Positions 29,415-38,474 of a stretch of 64,000 bases of DNA are shown one piece after another. The notes under the pieces are model-generated. The model did no database searches, was not told where the DNA came from, and saw only the letters and a list, made by a program, of their open reading frames with translations. The position numbers and the translations under genes were made by a program. Within the stretch, counting starts at the first letter, position 1. Every line of letters begins with the position of its first letter. The stretch comes from an uncultured Pseudomonadales bacterium (lineage in GTDB: Bacteria > Pseudomonadota > Gammaproteobacteria > Pseudomonadales > Porticoccaceae), in NCBI GenBank assembly GCA_943788445.1, contig CALSQH010000002.1, positions 62,001 through 126,000 of the forward strand, read 5' to 3'.

Positions 29415-30602
29415 TTAGTTAACATTATTCATCTTCTCACTATAGCCTTGCTCAGCACGACTTTCTGCAGACTGCTTCTCCAAAGGGATGCGTATAAATA
29501 TTTTCAATCCACCCAGATCACTAATGCCCAAATGAAAAACATAACAATCACCGTAAAAGGTATCCAGTCGATCAATGGTATTTTTCAAACCAATACCAAC
29601 ACCCGCGGCTTTGTCGTTCTTCGACATCAATACCCCAGGGCCAGTATCATTGACTTCAACAATTAGGTAGTCGCCGTCAAGCTTTGCCAGAATACCAATT
29701 TCACCGCCGTTTTCCATAGGTGCAATCGCATATTTGATGGCATTCTCAACTAGTGGCTGTAAAAGGAGACTGGGAACCTTAACCTGATTGGCAGCCTCAT
29801 CAATATCAAAATTAAGCTGCAGGCGCTCACCAAATCGAGTCTGTTCGATATTGAGATAGAGGCGCAGAGCATTTATCTCTTCCGAGAGACTGACCCGCTG
29901 AATAGGGTCGCTCTCTAAAGAATAGCGCAGGAAGTTGCTCAATTGTACGATCATCTTATTAGCGTTATCAGCATGTTTCCCCTGCACCAATGAAGCGATG
30001 GCATTGAGTGTATTAAACAAAAAATGAGGATTGAGCTGATAGCGAAGCATCTTTAACTGCGCTTCCTGGGCTATGGTCTCTGCCCTGCTACGCTTGAGTT
30101 GCTCTTCTTTATTCTCAGCCTCAATAGTCAGTAGTGTTGCGTGCTCACTCTGTAGTAATTGGTAATACTTTATGCCGTGATAAAACGCCGCCCAACACAG
30201 AAAGATGATAATCGAAGCAAATAACCAGCCACCAAAATCATTCCAAACCTGAGTCTCACCGGTCATCCACATAAATACCGCGACGCGCATTACCGACCAT
30301 AAGGCAGAGCATATCAACACTGCAATCAGCGAGAGGAAAAGGCGCCAGAAAGGGTTTTTATTCCACACCAGGTGAAATATTGGGCGCAGTGGCCAGGAAA
30401 CAATAATTCCAATCAGTGACTGAATCACTGTATGGGCAATATAGTCAAAGCTCTGCTGGTTATACCAGAGGGTTAAACTAAAATAGGTTATTAGCGAGAG
30501 ACTAAACCAACCAATAAACTGCAACAGCAAGAACTGCATGTCATTATCTTTGTATAACTTGGCGAGTATTGGGGACATTTTAGTTTCTGTTATAGGGTCC
30601 AT
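29415..30602 (-). CDS. LytS/YehU-type sensor histidine kinase
   Basis: A membrane sensor kinase of 395 residues. About four hydrophobic segments occupy residues 20-160, followed by a short coiled stretch. The His_kinase domain has its phospho-acceptor in LNPHFLFNTLNAI. The ATPase domain has an N box (LLQPLVENAIKYA) and a glycine motif (VNDTGPGV, then GVGIGLKNTIDRL). There is no large periplasmic sensor domain, so the stimulus is probably sensed in the membrane or through a partner. It is first in a minus-strand set with the two LytTR regulators and the GH3 gene. Confidence 0.93.
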   Translation of the reverse strand: MDPITETKMSPILAKLYKDNDMQFLLLQFIGWFSLSLITYFSLTLWYNQQSFDYIAHTVIQSLIGIIVSWPLRPIFHLVWNKNPFWRLFLSLIAVLICSALWSVMRVAVFMWMTGETQVWNDFGGWLFASIIIFLCWAAFYHGIKYYQLLQSEHATLLTIEAENKEEQLKRSRAETIAQEAQLKMLRYQLNPHFLFNTLNAIASLVQGKHADNANKMIVQLSNFLRYSLESDPIQRVSLSEEINALRLYLNIEQTRFGERLQLNFDIDEAANQVKVPSLLLQPLVENAIKYAIAPMENGGEIGILAKLDGDYLIVEVNDTGPGVLMSKNDKAAGVGIGLKNTIDRLDTFYGDCYVFHLGISDLGGLKIFIRIPLEKQSAESRAEQGYSEKMNNVN

Positions 30603-30867
30603 TTAGAACCTCTCATTTAGAGCATTTCATGTAGGGCATTTCACCCAGAGAGTGACCTTTGGAATCGTTGGCAGTATAACAGTAAGATTTGCAGAGGAAA
30701 GCCTTGCATAACGATCGCAGCTAATAGAATATTTAATTGAAAACCGAATAGCGACATTAATCATAACGTTATTTATTGATAGAATTATTTAATTTAATCC
30801 TGAATAGTACCTAGATAGCAAACAAGTGCAACCAAATAACAACTGAATAATAGCAACCATTAACTCT

Positions 30868-31500
30868 ATGAGAAAAGCTCAGTCTTTAGATAAACATCTA
30901 ATTTCCTTTATGGGAATCAATGCTTTGCGCTCTAGTCATCCCGGGGTGCGCAAGCTTAAACGCCAACAGCAAGGCCATGCTGCACATGGCAATAAGGTCT
31001 GGCGATCAAGCTTTGTACTCATGGATTATCTCAGCACATGGGAGATTCCTGAAAGATCGAAGGTATTAGATATTGGCTGCGGCTGGGGACTAGCCGGTAT
31101 TTATCTGGCGAAAAATTATCGCGCACAGGTGACTGGATTAGATATCGATGAAAGGGTCGAACCCTATCTACACTTGCAGGCCGAAATCAACAATTGCAGC
31201 TTAGCCTTTGAGGCCCGCAGTTTCGAATCCCTACAAGGGAGCGAACTGGAAAACTATCACACTATGATGGGTACCGATATATGCTTTTGGGATGAACTAA
31301 CAGCCCCCCTCTTCAACCTGATTCAGCTCGCCGTGAACGCAGGAACCGAACAGATTTTAATTGCCGACCCAGGCAGACCGCCCTTTTGGGATTTAGCTGA
31401 GCGCTGCGTCAGCCAATTGGGTGCGGAAATTATTACCCGTAAAATCGACCAGCCGTGGAAAACTGAAAAGTTTATTCTCTCCATCGGTGGCCGCGACTAA
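30868..31500 (+). CDS. Class I SAM-dependent methyltransferase
   Basis: A 210-residue methyltransferase. Motif I is KVLDIGCGWGLAGIYLA, the acidic end of strand 2 is VTGLDIDE, and the later FWDELTAPLFNLI and IADPGRPPFWDLAE blocks resemble the family of protein-lysine methyltransferase-like enzymes. The substrate is unknown. It points against its neighbours, between the kinase and the TonB-dependent receptor, so it may be unrelated to the locus. The start at 30868 has no clear ribosome site. Confidence 0.82.
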   Translation: MRKAQSLDKHLISFMGINALRSSHPGVRKLKRQQQGHAAHGNKVWRSSFVLMDYLSTWEIPERSKVLDIGCGWGLAGIYLAKNYRAQVTGLDIDERVEPYLHLQAEINNCSLAFEARSFESLQGSELENYHTMMGTDICFWDELTAPLFNLIQLAVNAGTEQILIADPGRPPFWDLAERCVSQLGAEIITRKIDQPWKTEKFILSIGGRD

Positions 31501-31583
31501 TCGTTGGCATCAGTTATACTTTTTTGCTTTGCTATTCAATCCCCACTCTTTGCTCCCCACTCTTCACTTTTTTAAAGTCAAAA

Positions 31584-31612
31584 AAAAATGCCCTTATTAA
31601 AAGGGCATTTTT
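31584..31612. terminator. Bidirectional terminator between methyltransferase and receptor genes
   Basis: A perfect 12-bp stem (AAAAATGCCCTT with AAGGGCATTTTT) and a 5-base loop, flanked by an A-run on one side and T-rich sequence on the other. It lies between the convergent ends of the two genes, so it can serve both. Confidence 0.88.
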
Positions 31613-31659
31613 CGTTTTACCTACACTGCATTTCTTACATTTTGCTTTTGTTACTTAGC

Positions 31660-34527
31660 TTAGAACGCCATGTTGAACTTCAAGCCGTAATGACGTGGCT
31701 TGTAGAACGAACCGCGCATATAGCCGGGTCCACGATCAGCCCAGTTACGGACTAGCTCGTTAGTAACATTGCGAACATAGGCCTCAACCGCCCAACGATC
31801 TTGTTCGTTGATCAGACGCAAAGCGAAGCTGCCAGTAGCAACTGCTGCTTGACCTGAGTGTAAAGCACCTTCAGAGAAGTTACTTTTATCGAAGAACATT
31901 TCGTCAGTCCAGCTAGCCGAGATATAAGGGCTAAGACGCAGGCCATTACTCAGGTACCAGTTGTGCTCGTAGTTAATAGTCGCTGAGAACTCTGGAGACC
32001 ACGGCATAGCGTTACCTTCAAAAGAAGTCCAACGACCTAGATCACCGGCTTCGTTAAGGGTCTTTTCTGGGCAGTTAGTCAGACCTAATAGCGCTCTTTC
32101 TAAACAGTACCAACCGTCTTGCGTACCTTCCAGTTCAGTAATTTCAGAATCCAACCATGCAACCCAACCAGTCACGCGGCCACCGTAATAAGGTGCCCAG
32201 TCAAATTCAATCTCAGCACCCATATTGCGAGTCTCACCGATATTTTGAGTAAGCAGAGTACCGATGTCGCGACCAACAATTACACATTTAGCTGGGTCTG
32301 GAGCTTCTTCGCCTTCAACAAGCTCAACTTCTTCTTGACCAGTACAATCACTTGTACGGCCTTCTGAATCAACGTAGCCTTCAGGCACTGCAATTTCTGC
32401 ACCCGTACTGGTAATAATCGCATAGAAAGTGTCTTGCAGATTGGTGTTATCCATCCAGAAGATATTACCCAACAGGTTTAATCGTCCATCTAGGAAAGTG
32501 CTCTTAACACCCAGTTCGTAGGTAATATTGCTCTCTGGATCATAGTCAAAAGTATCAACAATATTACAGTCACAAACATCAACCGCATCGCCGAAACCAC
32601 CGGACTTATAACCTGTACCGACCGAACCGTAGACAAATACATCATCGCTGATCAGATAGTCAAAACCAAACTTCCAAGTAACCTTGCTCCAATCACCTTT
32701 ATGACTGTTATCAGAATACTGCAAACGGTCGAGGAAAGTATCGCCAAGGGTGCCCATCTCATCAGTCAGACTATCTGATTGATAAGGGTTCAAACTAGCA
32801 GTAGGATTAATTCCCAGACGAGTCCAAGACTCAAGCCAGAAAGAAGCGTCGGGATCGTAAAGACCGCCATTTGGCTGACGGTAACCACTGGTTACATAGT
32901 TACGGCCACCTACATCTTCTTTGGCATCATAGGTATAACGTGCGCCGAAAGTGTAGTTAAGCTTTTCGCTGGCCTTGTAATCAAACTGAGCAAATAAAGC
33001 TGCAGATTCAACGATGCGCTCTGGCTGAACAAATGATTGAGCCAGTGGAACGATAATGCCACAGCAGAAAGGATCTTCAACATCGAAACGAATCTCGTTG
33101 TTTTCCTGCATCATGAAAAGACCAGTGATCCACTGTAAATCAGCGTCAGAAGTCGACTTCAACTGAAGTTCAGCAACCCAAGACTTATAGTCAGAGTAGT
33201 TAGTCGTCAACGACAGATCGCTAAACGGTTGCATCGCCATATCGCCATAGCCAAGTGACTCAAGCAGCGGCAAATTATTCACTAAGTTAGGACACTCAAC
33301 CATAGTACCGTTACCGCCAGTACAGCCTGCAGGAGCAGGATTAGTATCATACCAAGTGCGGATTGTACCGTAGGCAGGATGATCGGGATCAGCATAGACA
33401 ACAGATGCATCGTGAACCTGTGAACGTTGCTGACGTGAATAACCTAAACGGCCTTCAAAGAGAACATCTTCGTTAATATCCCAAGTCAGAACGGCACGAA
33501 GGCCAACCATGTTCATATCCATCTCGCCGGGAACGTTTACATTGACATCCCACTGACCGTGGTCACACTCAAAGAATGTACCCTCAGCTTTCTCACAATC
33601 TTTTAAGCCCAACGTGCCAGGTGAATAATCCTGAAAGTAATCTGCAACAACATCCAGACTTACATCATTGTTAGGCTCAAAGCGCATACCCAAACGAGCA
33701 CCTTGGCGATCAACAGAACCATAAGCTTCGTCTGGACTGAAAGGTAAAGGATTACCATCGGCATCCTTTTTCAGGCGACGCTGATCAACGTTAGGGATGC
33801 CATCGGCAGCAACTTCGTACTCACCAATTTCACCATCGCCATCACGATCCCACTCAAAATCATAGGTATCTGGCATCTGGTTGTACCAAGTATCAGCTTG
33901 GTCAACAAAGAAACTTGCGCGAACAGCAACTTCATTGGTTAGAGGCTGATTGAACCAACCCTTAACCGCTTGTTGATTGTACTTACCAACTTCAACTTCG
34001 ATCTTACCTTCTTGCTGATCAAAGTTAGGGCGAGCACTAATCACGTTAACGCTACCCGCAGTCGAGTTGCGACCGAACAATGTACCCTGGGGGCCACGGC
34101 TGATTTCAACACGTTCAACGTCATACATCAGGGCTAAACCAGCCTGAGGACGTGGTGAATAGAGACCATCGAAGTGCATAGCAACCGTCGGGTCACCAAT
34201 TTCGGTGAAGTTATTCGAAGACAATCCACGAACAACAACCTGAACACCAGAATCACTGGGTGACAGAGCGATCTGCATATTTGGAACCATATCACCGATA
34301 TCCAGCAGGTTCTTAACGCCCGCATCATCGATAGCATCCTGTGAGAATGCAGATACAGCAATTGCTGTTTCCATAAGAGATGTTTCACGTTTGGTTGCCG
34401 TAACGATAATTTCGTCAAGCGCTTCAGCGGCCCGTTCTTCTTGCGCAACAACGTAACCGGATGCAAAACCCGATAACGCAACTGAAAGCGCGAGTGCAGA
34501 CCGAGAAATATTTATATGTTTATACAT
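31660..34527 (-). CDS. TonB-dependent outer-membrane receptor
   Basis: A 955-residue outer-membrane transporter. A signal peptide ends near VVAQEE. The TonB box region DEIIVTATKRE is followed by the plug domain (DIGDMVPNMQIALSPS, VVVRGL, VERVEISRGPQGTLFGRNS) and a 22-strand-type barrel ending in RHYGLKFNMAF, with a terminal Phe. An extracellular loop near residue 226 carries an EF-hand-like calcium loop (DRDGDGEIGEYE). A GGGGAAG ribosome site precedes ATG. It lies 107 bases downstream of the repeat lipoprotein gene on the same strand. The ligand is inferred to be a polysaccharide fragment; siderophore or vitamin uptake is not excluded. Confidence 0.92.
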   Translation of the reverse strand: MYKHINISRSALALSVALSGFASGYVVAQEERAAEALDEIIVTATKRETSLMETAIAVSAFSQDAIDDAGVKNLLDIGDMVPNMQIALSPSDSGVQVVVRGLSSNNFTEIGDPTVAMHFDGLYSPRPQAGLALMYDVERVEISRGPQGTLFGRNSTAGSVNVISARPNFDQQEGKIEVEVGKYNQQAVKGWFNQPLTNEVAVRASFFVDQADTWYNQMPDTYDFEWDRDGDGEIGEYEVAADGIPNVDQRRLKKDADGNPLPFSPDEAYGSVDRQGARLGMRFEPNNDVSLDVVADYFQDYSPGTLGLKDCEKAEGTFFECDHGQWDVNVNVPGEMDMNMVGLRAVLTWDINEDVLFEGRLGYSRQQRSQVHDASVVYADPDHPAYGTIRTWYDTNPAPAGCTGGNGTMVECPNLVNNLPLLESLGYGDMAMQPFSDLSLTTNYSDYKSWVAELQLKSTSDADLQWITGLFMMQENNEIRFDVEDPFCCGIIVPLAQSFVQPERIVESAALFAQFDYKASEKLNYTFGARYTYDAKEDVGGRNYVTSGYRQPNGGLYDPDASFWLESWTRLGINPTASLNPYQSDSLTDEMGTLGDTFLDRLQYSDNSHKGDWSKVTWKFGFDYLISDDVFVYGSVGTGYKSGGFGDAVDVCDCNIVDTFDYDPESNITYELGVKSTFLDGRLNLLGNIFWMDNTNLQDTFYAIITSTGAEIAVPEGYVDSEGRTSDCTGQEEVELVEGEEAPDPAKCVIVGRDIGTLLTQNIGETRNMGAEIEFDWAPYYGGRVTGWVAWLDSEITELEGTQDGWYCLERALLGLTNCPEKTLNEAGDLGRWTSFEGNAMPWSPEFSATINYEHNWYLSNGLRLSPYISASWTDEMFFDKSNFSEGALHSGQAAVATGSFALRLINEQDRWAVEAYVRNVTNELVRNWADRGPGYMRGSFYKPRHYGLKFNMAF

Positions 34528-34577
34528 TTTTTTGACTTCCCCGTAGCTAATCTAAAATTTAATATTTTTTATATAGA

Positions 34578-34607
34578 TCACCCGAGTACCTGAAAAGGAC
34601 CCGGGTG
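34578..34607 (-). other. Intercistronic hairpin between lipoprotein and receptor genes
   Basis: An imperfect inverted repeat (TCACCCGAGTACCT with AGGACCCGGGTGA) lies between the two genes. No U-run follows it on the minus strand, so it may protect or attenuate the transcript and not end it. Confidence 0.45.
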
Positions 34608-34634
34608 ACATAGAAACCTAATACCGACTAATGA

Positions 34635-37600
34635 TCAAATAGCTTCCCAGCGAACATTATCGATTTGGTAGACAAGGCCAGCGCCAGTGCCTGCGTCTGG
34701 AGAGAACTCAAACGGCACTGTTACAAAGCTTGGATCAAGCCCAACCAGTGAACTTAATGAAACAGTCACCGATTCCCAGTCTCCACTTCCAGTAATACCT
34801 GTAACGGCAGTCTGACCAGATTTAAAGCCATTATTACTTAATGCCTTCAACATAAACCCAGTAACCGAAGCTTGGTTGATAACTTTGATATCAAACGAAA
34901 TGCTGATAACTCCAGAAAGGTTCGCACCTGGAAGAGCTATAGGACCAACCACTAAGCTAGCATCGCCTGTATGGGTAACTTGCAACACAGCTTCACGGTC
35001 AGCATCATAAACTGCAGTGAACGATGCATTTGAATTGGAAGTTGATAGATCAGAAGTGCTATCTAAACTTGCACCCATGGCAAAATCACTGATAACAACT
35101 GCTGCAGTTTCGCTATCTATAGCCTGGGAAGGTACACCAGTACTTCCAGTGTCATCAGTCACAACAATATCCTTGATCATAACTGGGGAATCTTGCTCAA
35201 CCACATAAAGGAGGAAAGACTCGTAAGTATTCGCTGCATCCTGTGGCGGAATAGTCACTGTGTATTCCAGCTCAGCTTCACCGACGACCAGAACATTTTC
35301 TAAAGTAAACGAAGGCTCAACATCCGGGAACGGCAAGCGCTCAAATCTAAAGTAAACATTGGTATCCGATCCACCCGCTGCAACCGCAGCCGTAAAGGTA
35401 ATGCTGCCGCCATTGGCAAACGTAAAGGGATATACATCAACATCTAGGTTAGCAAAGCCACCCCATACTTCAGAGCCAGCAGGGTAGTTATAAACACTAT
35501 CCTCAACCACTGCGCCACCAAAAATACCGGTCATATCAATTGCAGCAGTCCCGCGCGCTCCACCGTCAGTAGTTCCACCGTCAGTAGTTCCACCATCAGT
35601 AGTTCCACCGTCAGTAGTTCCACCGTCAGTAGTTCCGCCGCCAGTAGTATCACGGTCACCGCCAGTGCTACCGCTATCGTCAGTTACAACGATATTTTTA
35701 ATGATCACAGTTGAATCTTGCTCAACCACATAGAGGAGAAAAGACTCGTAAGTATTCGCTGCAGCTTGAGCCGGAATAGTGATTGTATATTCCAACTCAG
35801 CTTCACCAACGATCAGAACATTGTCTAGGTTAAACGAAGGCTCAACATCTGGATGCGGCAAGCGCTCAAATCTAAAGTAAACATTGGTATCCGATCCACC
35901 CGCTGCAACCGCAGCCGTAAAGGTAATGCTGCCGCCATTGGCAAACGTGAACGGATAGATATCAGTGTTTAGGTTAGCAAAACCAGCCCATACTTCTGCG
36001 CCCGTAGGGAAGGTAAAGGTATCATCCGCAAATACAGCGCCGCCAAAGCCTTCAATCATCTCAACAGCTGCAGCATCTCCAGTAGAACCATCAGTTGAAC
36101 CGTCAGTTGAGCCATCAGTAGAACCGTCAGCTGAACCATCAGTAGAACCATCAGTAGAACCATCAGTAGAACCATCAGTAGAACCGTCAGTAGAACCATC
36201 AGTAGAACCGTCAGTAGAACCAGCTCCACCGCCAGTGCTGCCGCCGTCATCGGTCACAACAATATTTTTAACGATCACTGGGGAATCTTGATCAACCACA
36301 TACATCAAGAAAGATTCGTAAGTATTCGCTGCATCTTGAGCTGGAATAGTAATTGTATATTCTTGCTCAGTTTCGCCACTGATCAGAACATTGTCCAAGT
36401 TAAACGAAGGATCAACATCCGGATGCGGTAAACGCTCAAATCTAAAGTAAATATTGGTATCCGCGCCACCTGCAGGAACAGCCGCCGTAAAGGTGATCGT
36501 GCCGCCACTGGCAAACGTGAACGGGTAGATATCAGTGTTTAGGTTAGCAAAGCCAGCCCATACTTCTGCGCCCGCTGGGAAGGTGAAGGTATCATTCTCA
36601 AACAATGCACCGCCAAAGCCTTCAATCATTTCAACAAATGCAGTAGAACCGTCAGTTGAACCGTCAGTTGAACCGTCAGTTGAACCGTCAGTAGAACCGT
36701 CAGTAGAACCGTCAGTAGAACCGTCAGTGGAACCAGTACCGCCGTCACCGCCAGTGCTACCACTGTCATCGGTCACAACAATATCTTTAATGATTACAGG
36801 AGAATCTTGATCAACGACATACATCAAGAAAGATTCGTAAGTATTCGCTGCATCCTGAGCTGGAATAGTAATCGTGTATTCGAGTTCAGCTTCACCGCTG
36901 ATCAAAACATTGTCTAGGTTAAACGAAGGATCAACATCTGGATGCGGTAAACGCTCAAATCTAAAGTAAACATTGGTATCCGCGCCACCTGCAGGAACAG
37001 CCGCCGTAAAGGTGATCGAGCCACCATTGGCAAACGTGAACGGATAGATATCTGTGTTTAGGTTAGCAAACCCAGCCCATACTTCTGCGCCCGCTGGAAA
37101 GGTAAAGGTATCGCCATCAATCAGCGCGCCACCGAAACCTTCAATCATTTCAACCGCTGTTGATCCGCCACCGTCAGTTGAACCATCGGTAGAGCCATCA
37201 GTTGAACCGTCTGAAGAACCATCGGTAGAACCGTCAGTTGAACCATTACCGCCAGTGCTACCACTGTCATCGGTTACAACGATATCTTTAATCATCACAG
37301 GGGAATCTTGATCAACCACATACATCAAAAAAGATTCGTAAGTATTCGCCGCGTCCTGTGCAGGAATAGTGATTGTATATTCGAGTTCAGCTTCACCGCT
37401 GATCAGAACATTGTCTAAGTTAAACGAGGGGTCAACATCTGGATGCGGTAAACGCTCAAATCTAAAGTAAACATTGGTATCCGCGCCACCTGCAGGAACA
37501 GCCGCCGTAAAGGTGATTGTGCCGCCATTGGCAAAAGTAAACGGATAAACGTCAGTGTTAAGGTTAGCAAAACCACCCCATACTTCTGCGCCCGCCGGGA

Positions 37601-37823
37601 AGGTAAAGGTATCATTCTCATACAATGCACCACCAAAGCCTTCAACCATTTCGATTGATCCAGCGCCGCCAGTTGAACCGTCAGTTGAACCATCAGTTGA
37701 ACCATCAGTTGAACCATCAGTTGAACCATCAGTTGAACCATCGTGAACCTCAGTGAACCAGTCCAGTACCACCAGTACCACCAGTACCACAACCCGTTGC
37801 ACAGTATTCGATAGCACTTCCAT
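34635..37823 (-). CDS. Repeat surface protein, main part (five repeated domains; frameshifted 5' end)
   Basis: A frame of 1062 codons. The first 29 or so residues ([16 protein letters not shown]...) are an out-of-frame reading of the upstream lipoprotein's GTGG tract and probably not real. After that come Ser-Thr-Asp-Gly repeats and five copies of a domain of about 130 residues (start EMIEGFGGA, centre [26 protein letters not shown], end IVVTDD). Linkers of STDG units, or GGTTD units before the last copy, separate them. A different C-terminal beta-rich domain of about 150 residues ends DNVRWEAI. All parts look like beta-sandwiches of carbohydrate-binding type. The N-terminal lipoprotein part is in another frame (37750-38241). 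I recognise no named family for the repeat domain. Confidence 0.8.
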   Translation of the reverse strand: MEVLSNTVQRVVVLVVLVVLDWFTEVHDGSTDGSTDGSTDGSTDGSTDGSTGGAGSIEMVEGFGGALYENDTFTFPAGAEVWGGFANLNTDVYPFTFANGGTITFTAAVPAGGADTNVYFRFERLPHPDVDPSFNLDNVLISGEAELEYTITIPAQDAANTYESFLMYVVDQDSPVMIKDIVVTDDSGSTGGNGSTDGSTDGSSDGSTDGSTDGSTDGGGSTAVEMIEGFGGALIDGDTFTFPAGAEVWAGFANLNTDIYPFTFANGGSITFTAAVPAGGADTNVYFRFERLPHPDVDPSFNLDNVLISGEAELEYTITIPAQDAANTYESFLMYVVDQDSPVIIKDIVVTDDSGSTGGDGGTGSTDGSTDGSTDGSTDGSTDGSTDGSTDGSTAFVEMIEGFGGALFENDTFTFPAGAEVWAGFANLNTDIYPFTFASGGTITFTAAVPAGGADTNIYFRFERLPHPDVDPSFNLDNVLISGETEQEYTITIPAQDAANTYESFLMYVVDQDSPVIVKNIVVTDDGGSTGGGAGSTDGSTDGSTDGSTDGSTDGSTDGSTDGSADGSTDGSTDGSTDGSTGDAAAVEMIEGFGGAVFADDTFTFPTGAEVWAGFANLNTDIYPFTFANGGSITFTAAVAAGGSDTNVYFRFERLPHPDVEPSFNLDNVLIVGEAELEYTITIPAQAAANTYESFLLYVVEQDSTVIIKNIVVTDDSGSTGGDRDTTGGGTTDGGTTDGGTTDGGTTDGGTTDGGARGTAAIDMTGIFGGAVVEDSVYNYPAGSEVWGGFANLDVDVYPFTFANGGSITFTAAVAAGGSDTNVYFRFERLPFPDVEPSFTLENVLVVGEAELEYTVTIPPQDAANTYESFLLYVVEQDSPVMIKDIVVTDDTGSTGVPSQAIDSETAAVVISDFAMGASLDSTSDLSTSNSNASFTAVYDADREAVLQVTHTGDASLVVGPIALPGANLSGVISISFDIKVINQASVTGFMLKALSNNGFKSGQTAVTGITGSGDWESVTVSLSSLVGLDPSFVTVPFEFSPDAGTGAGLVYQIDNVRWEAI
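35560..35646 (-). repeat. 15-bp tandem linker repeat (GGTTD units)
   Basis: A tract of 15-bp units encoding Gly-Gly-Thr-Thr-Asp separates domain copies 4 and 5. It differs from the 12-bp units used in the other linkers. Confidence 0.85.
36080..36221 (-). repeat. 12-bp tandem linker repeat between domains 3 and 4
   Basis: About eleven to twelve 12-bp units encoding Ser-Thr-Asp-Gly, one with Ala in place of Thr. This is the longest linker tract in the gene. Confidence 0.88.
36641..36735 (-). repeat. 12-bp tandem linker repeat between domains 2 and 3
   Basis: About seven 12-bp units encoding Ser-Thr-Asp-Gly, with two alternating third-base versions (GTTGAACCGTCA and GTAGAACCGTCA on the plus strand). 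Confidence 0.88.
37171..37245 (-). repeat. 12-bp tandem linker repeat between domains 1 and 2
   Basis: About six units encoding Ser-Thr-Asp-Gly with one Ser-Ser-Asp-Gly variant. It is shorter and more mixed than the later linkers. Confidence 0.85.
37671..37775 (-). repeat. 12-bp linker repeat before domain 1, containing the frame break
   Basis: About six perfect 12-bp units are followed (37741-37775) by degenerate copies that have lost or gained single bases. The upstream lipoprotein frame ends in a TGA at 37750-37752 inside this degenerate part. The downstream frame reads the units correctly as Ser-Thr-Asp-Gly. Confidence 0.85.
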
Positions 37824-38241
37824 CAGTGGTTTCAGAAACAGCAGCTCCTGGGTTAGTGTTTAGATCAGCATAAGAAATACTGAATGTAATCACACCATCA
37901 GCGTCCGACTCGAGCATTACTCGCGAAGCCGTCCAAGAAGTGCCAGATCCTCTGACAGCATCTGCCGCAAGACCGTTAATCATTACTGTCGGAGCCATAA
38001 TGGCTTCATCGGCAGTAATATTAATCATAAAAGTTCCGCCAAGAACCACATCAGTACGAAGTGGTGCATCAGCATCTTGCACTGTCACTTCGGTCAACGA
38101 CGGAGATACATAATCATTACTTTCTGGATTATCGTATCCGCCACAGGCCGACAGTATTAAGGTAAATAAAAGTGCAGAAATGGCACCGAAATGATTAGCT
38201 TGGAAAAAACCAGCAACGCTAGTCGTTACTTGCGAACGCAT
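37750..38241 (-). CDS. Repeat surface lipoprotein, N-terminal part (truncated by frameshift)
   Basis: The frame from ATG 38241 gives 163 residues. It starts with a lipoprotein signal (MRSQVTTSVAGFFQ, then ALLFTLILSACGG; lipobox LSAC) and continues with one Ig-like domain (PSLTEVTVQDADAPLR, APTVMINGLAADAV, then VITFSISYADLNTNPG). It ends in a Gly-Thr-Gly-Gly linker and a premature TGA. GGGGGA lies about 4 bases before the ATG; an upstream start (38319) would bury the signal. The next frame (34635-37823) continues the same linker in another phase, so I read both as one gene of roughly 1200 codons broken at 37750-37775. Confidence 0.82.
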   Translation of the reverse strand: MRSQVTTSVAGFFQANHFGAISALLFTLILSACGGYDNPESNDYVSPSLTEVTVQDADAPLRTDVVLGGTFMINITADEAIMAPTVMINGLAADAVRGSGTSWTASRVMLESDADGVITFSISYADLNTNPGAAVSETTDGSAIEYCATGCGTGGTGGTGLVH

Positions 38242-38474
38242 AAATCCCCCTGGATTAATTTGATATTCTATTTTAGAGCTTATTATTAGACATGCTCGAC
38301 CCACGATTGTCCGCGGCATATGTGATCAGCACCAGAGATATACGGCGAACAGCCATTATTATGCGGTGAATCGGTAGGTTTTTTGAGGTGAATAGACTAT
38401 TAGACGTGACTTGAGCGCTGACTGAAGCGCCGGTTGAACAACTAACTGTAACAAATAAGCCGAGTTAGTGATAA

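Larger units (their letters stand above)
35140..37667 (-). repeat. Five tandem copies of a ~130-residue domain
   Basis: The copies lie at about 37667-37251, 37162-36745, 36645-36225, 36082-35665 and 35560-35140 on the minus strand, at periods of 500-575 bases. Copies 1-3 are nearly identical in DNA over long runs (for example around AAACATTGGTATCCG). Copy 5 is the most divergent in protein, starting [12 protein letters not shown]. This points to recent amplification or gene conversion. Confidence 0.9.

Noticed and set aside
36080..36221. CRISPR-like array of short repeats
   Set aside because: The 12-bp units are contiguous, without unique spacers, and encode an in-frame linker.
35965..37746. 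Plus-strand frames rich in Val-Glu-Pro-Ser repeats (for example 35965-36291, 36535-36810, 37054-37311)
   Set aside because: They are the antisense reading of the STDG linker repeats and flanking repeat domains on the minus strand; no ribosome sites, and they exist only because 12-bp repeats keep all frames open.
37740..37823. Apparent N-terminal membrane helix ([13 protein letters not shown]) of the 1062-codon frame
   Set aside because: It is the wrong-frame reading of the Gly-Thr-Gly-Gly tract of the upstream lipoprotein; the true signal peptide is at 38241.
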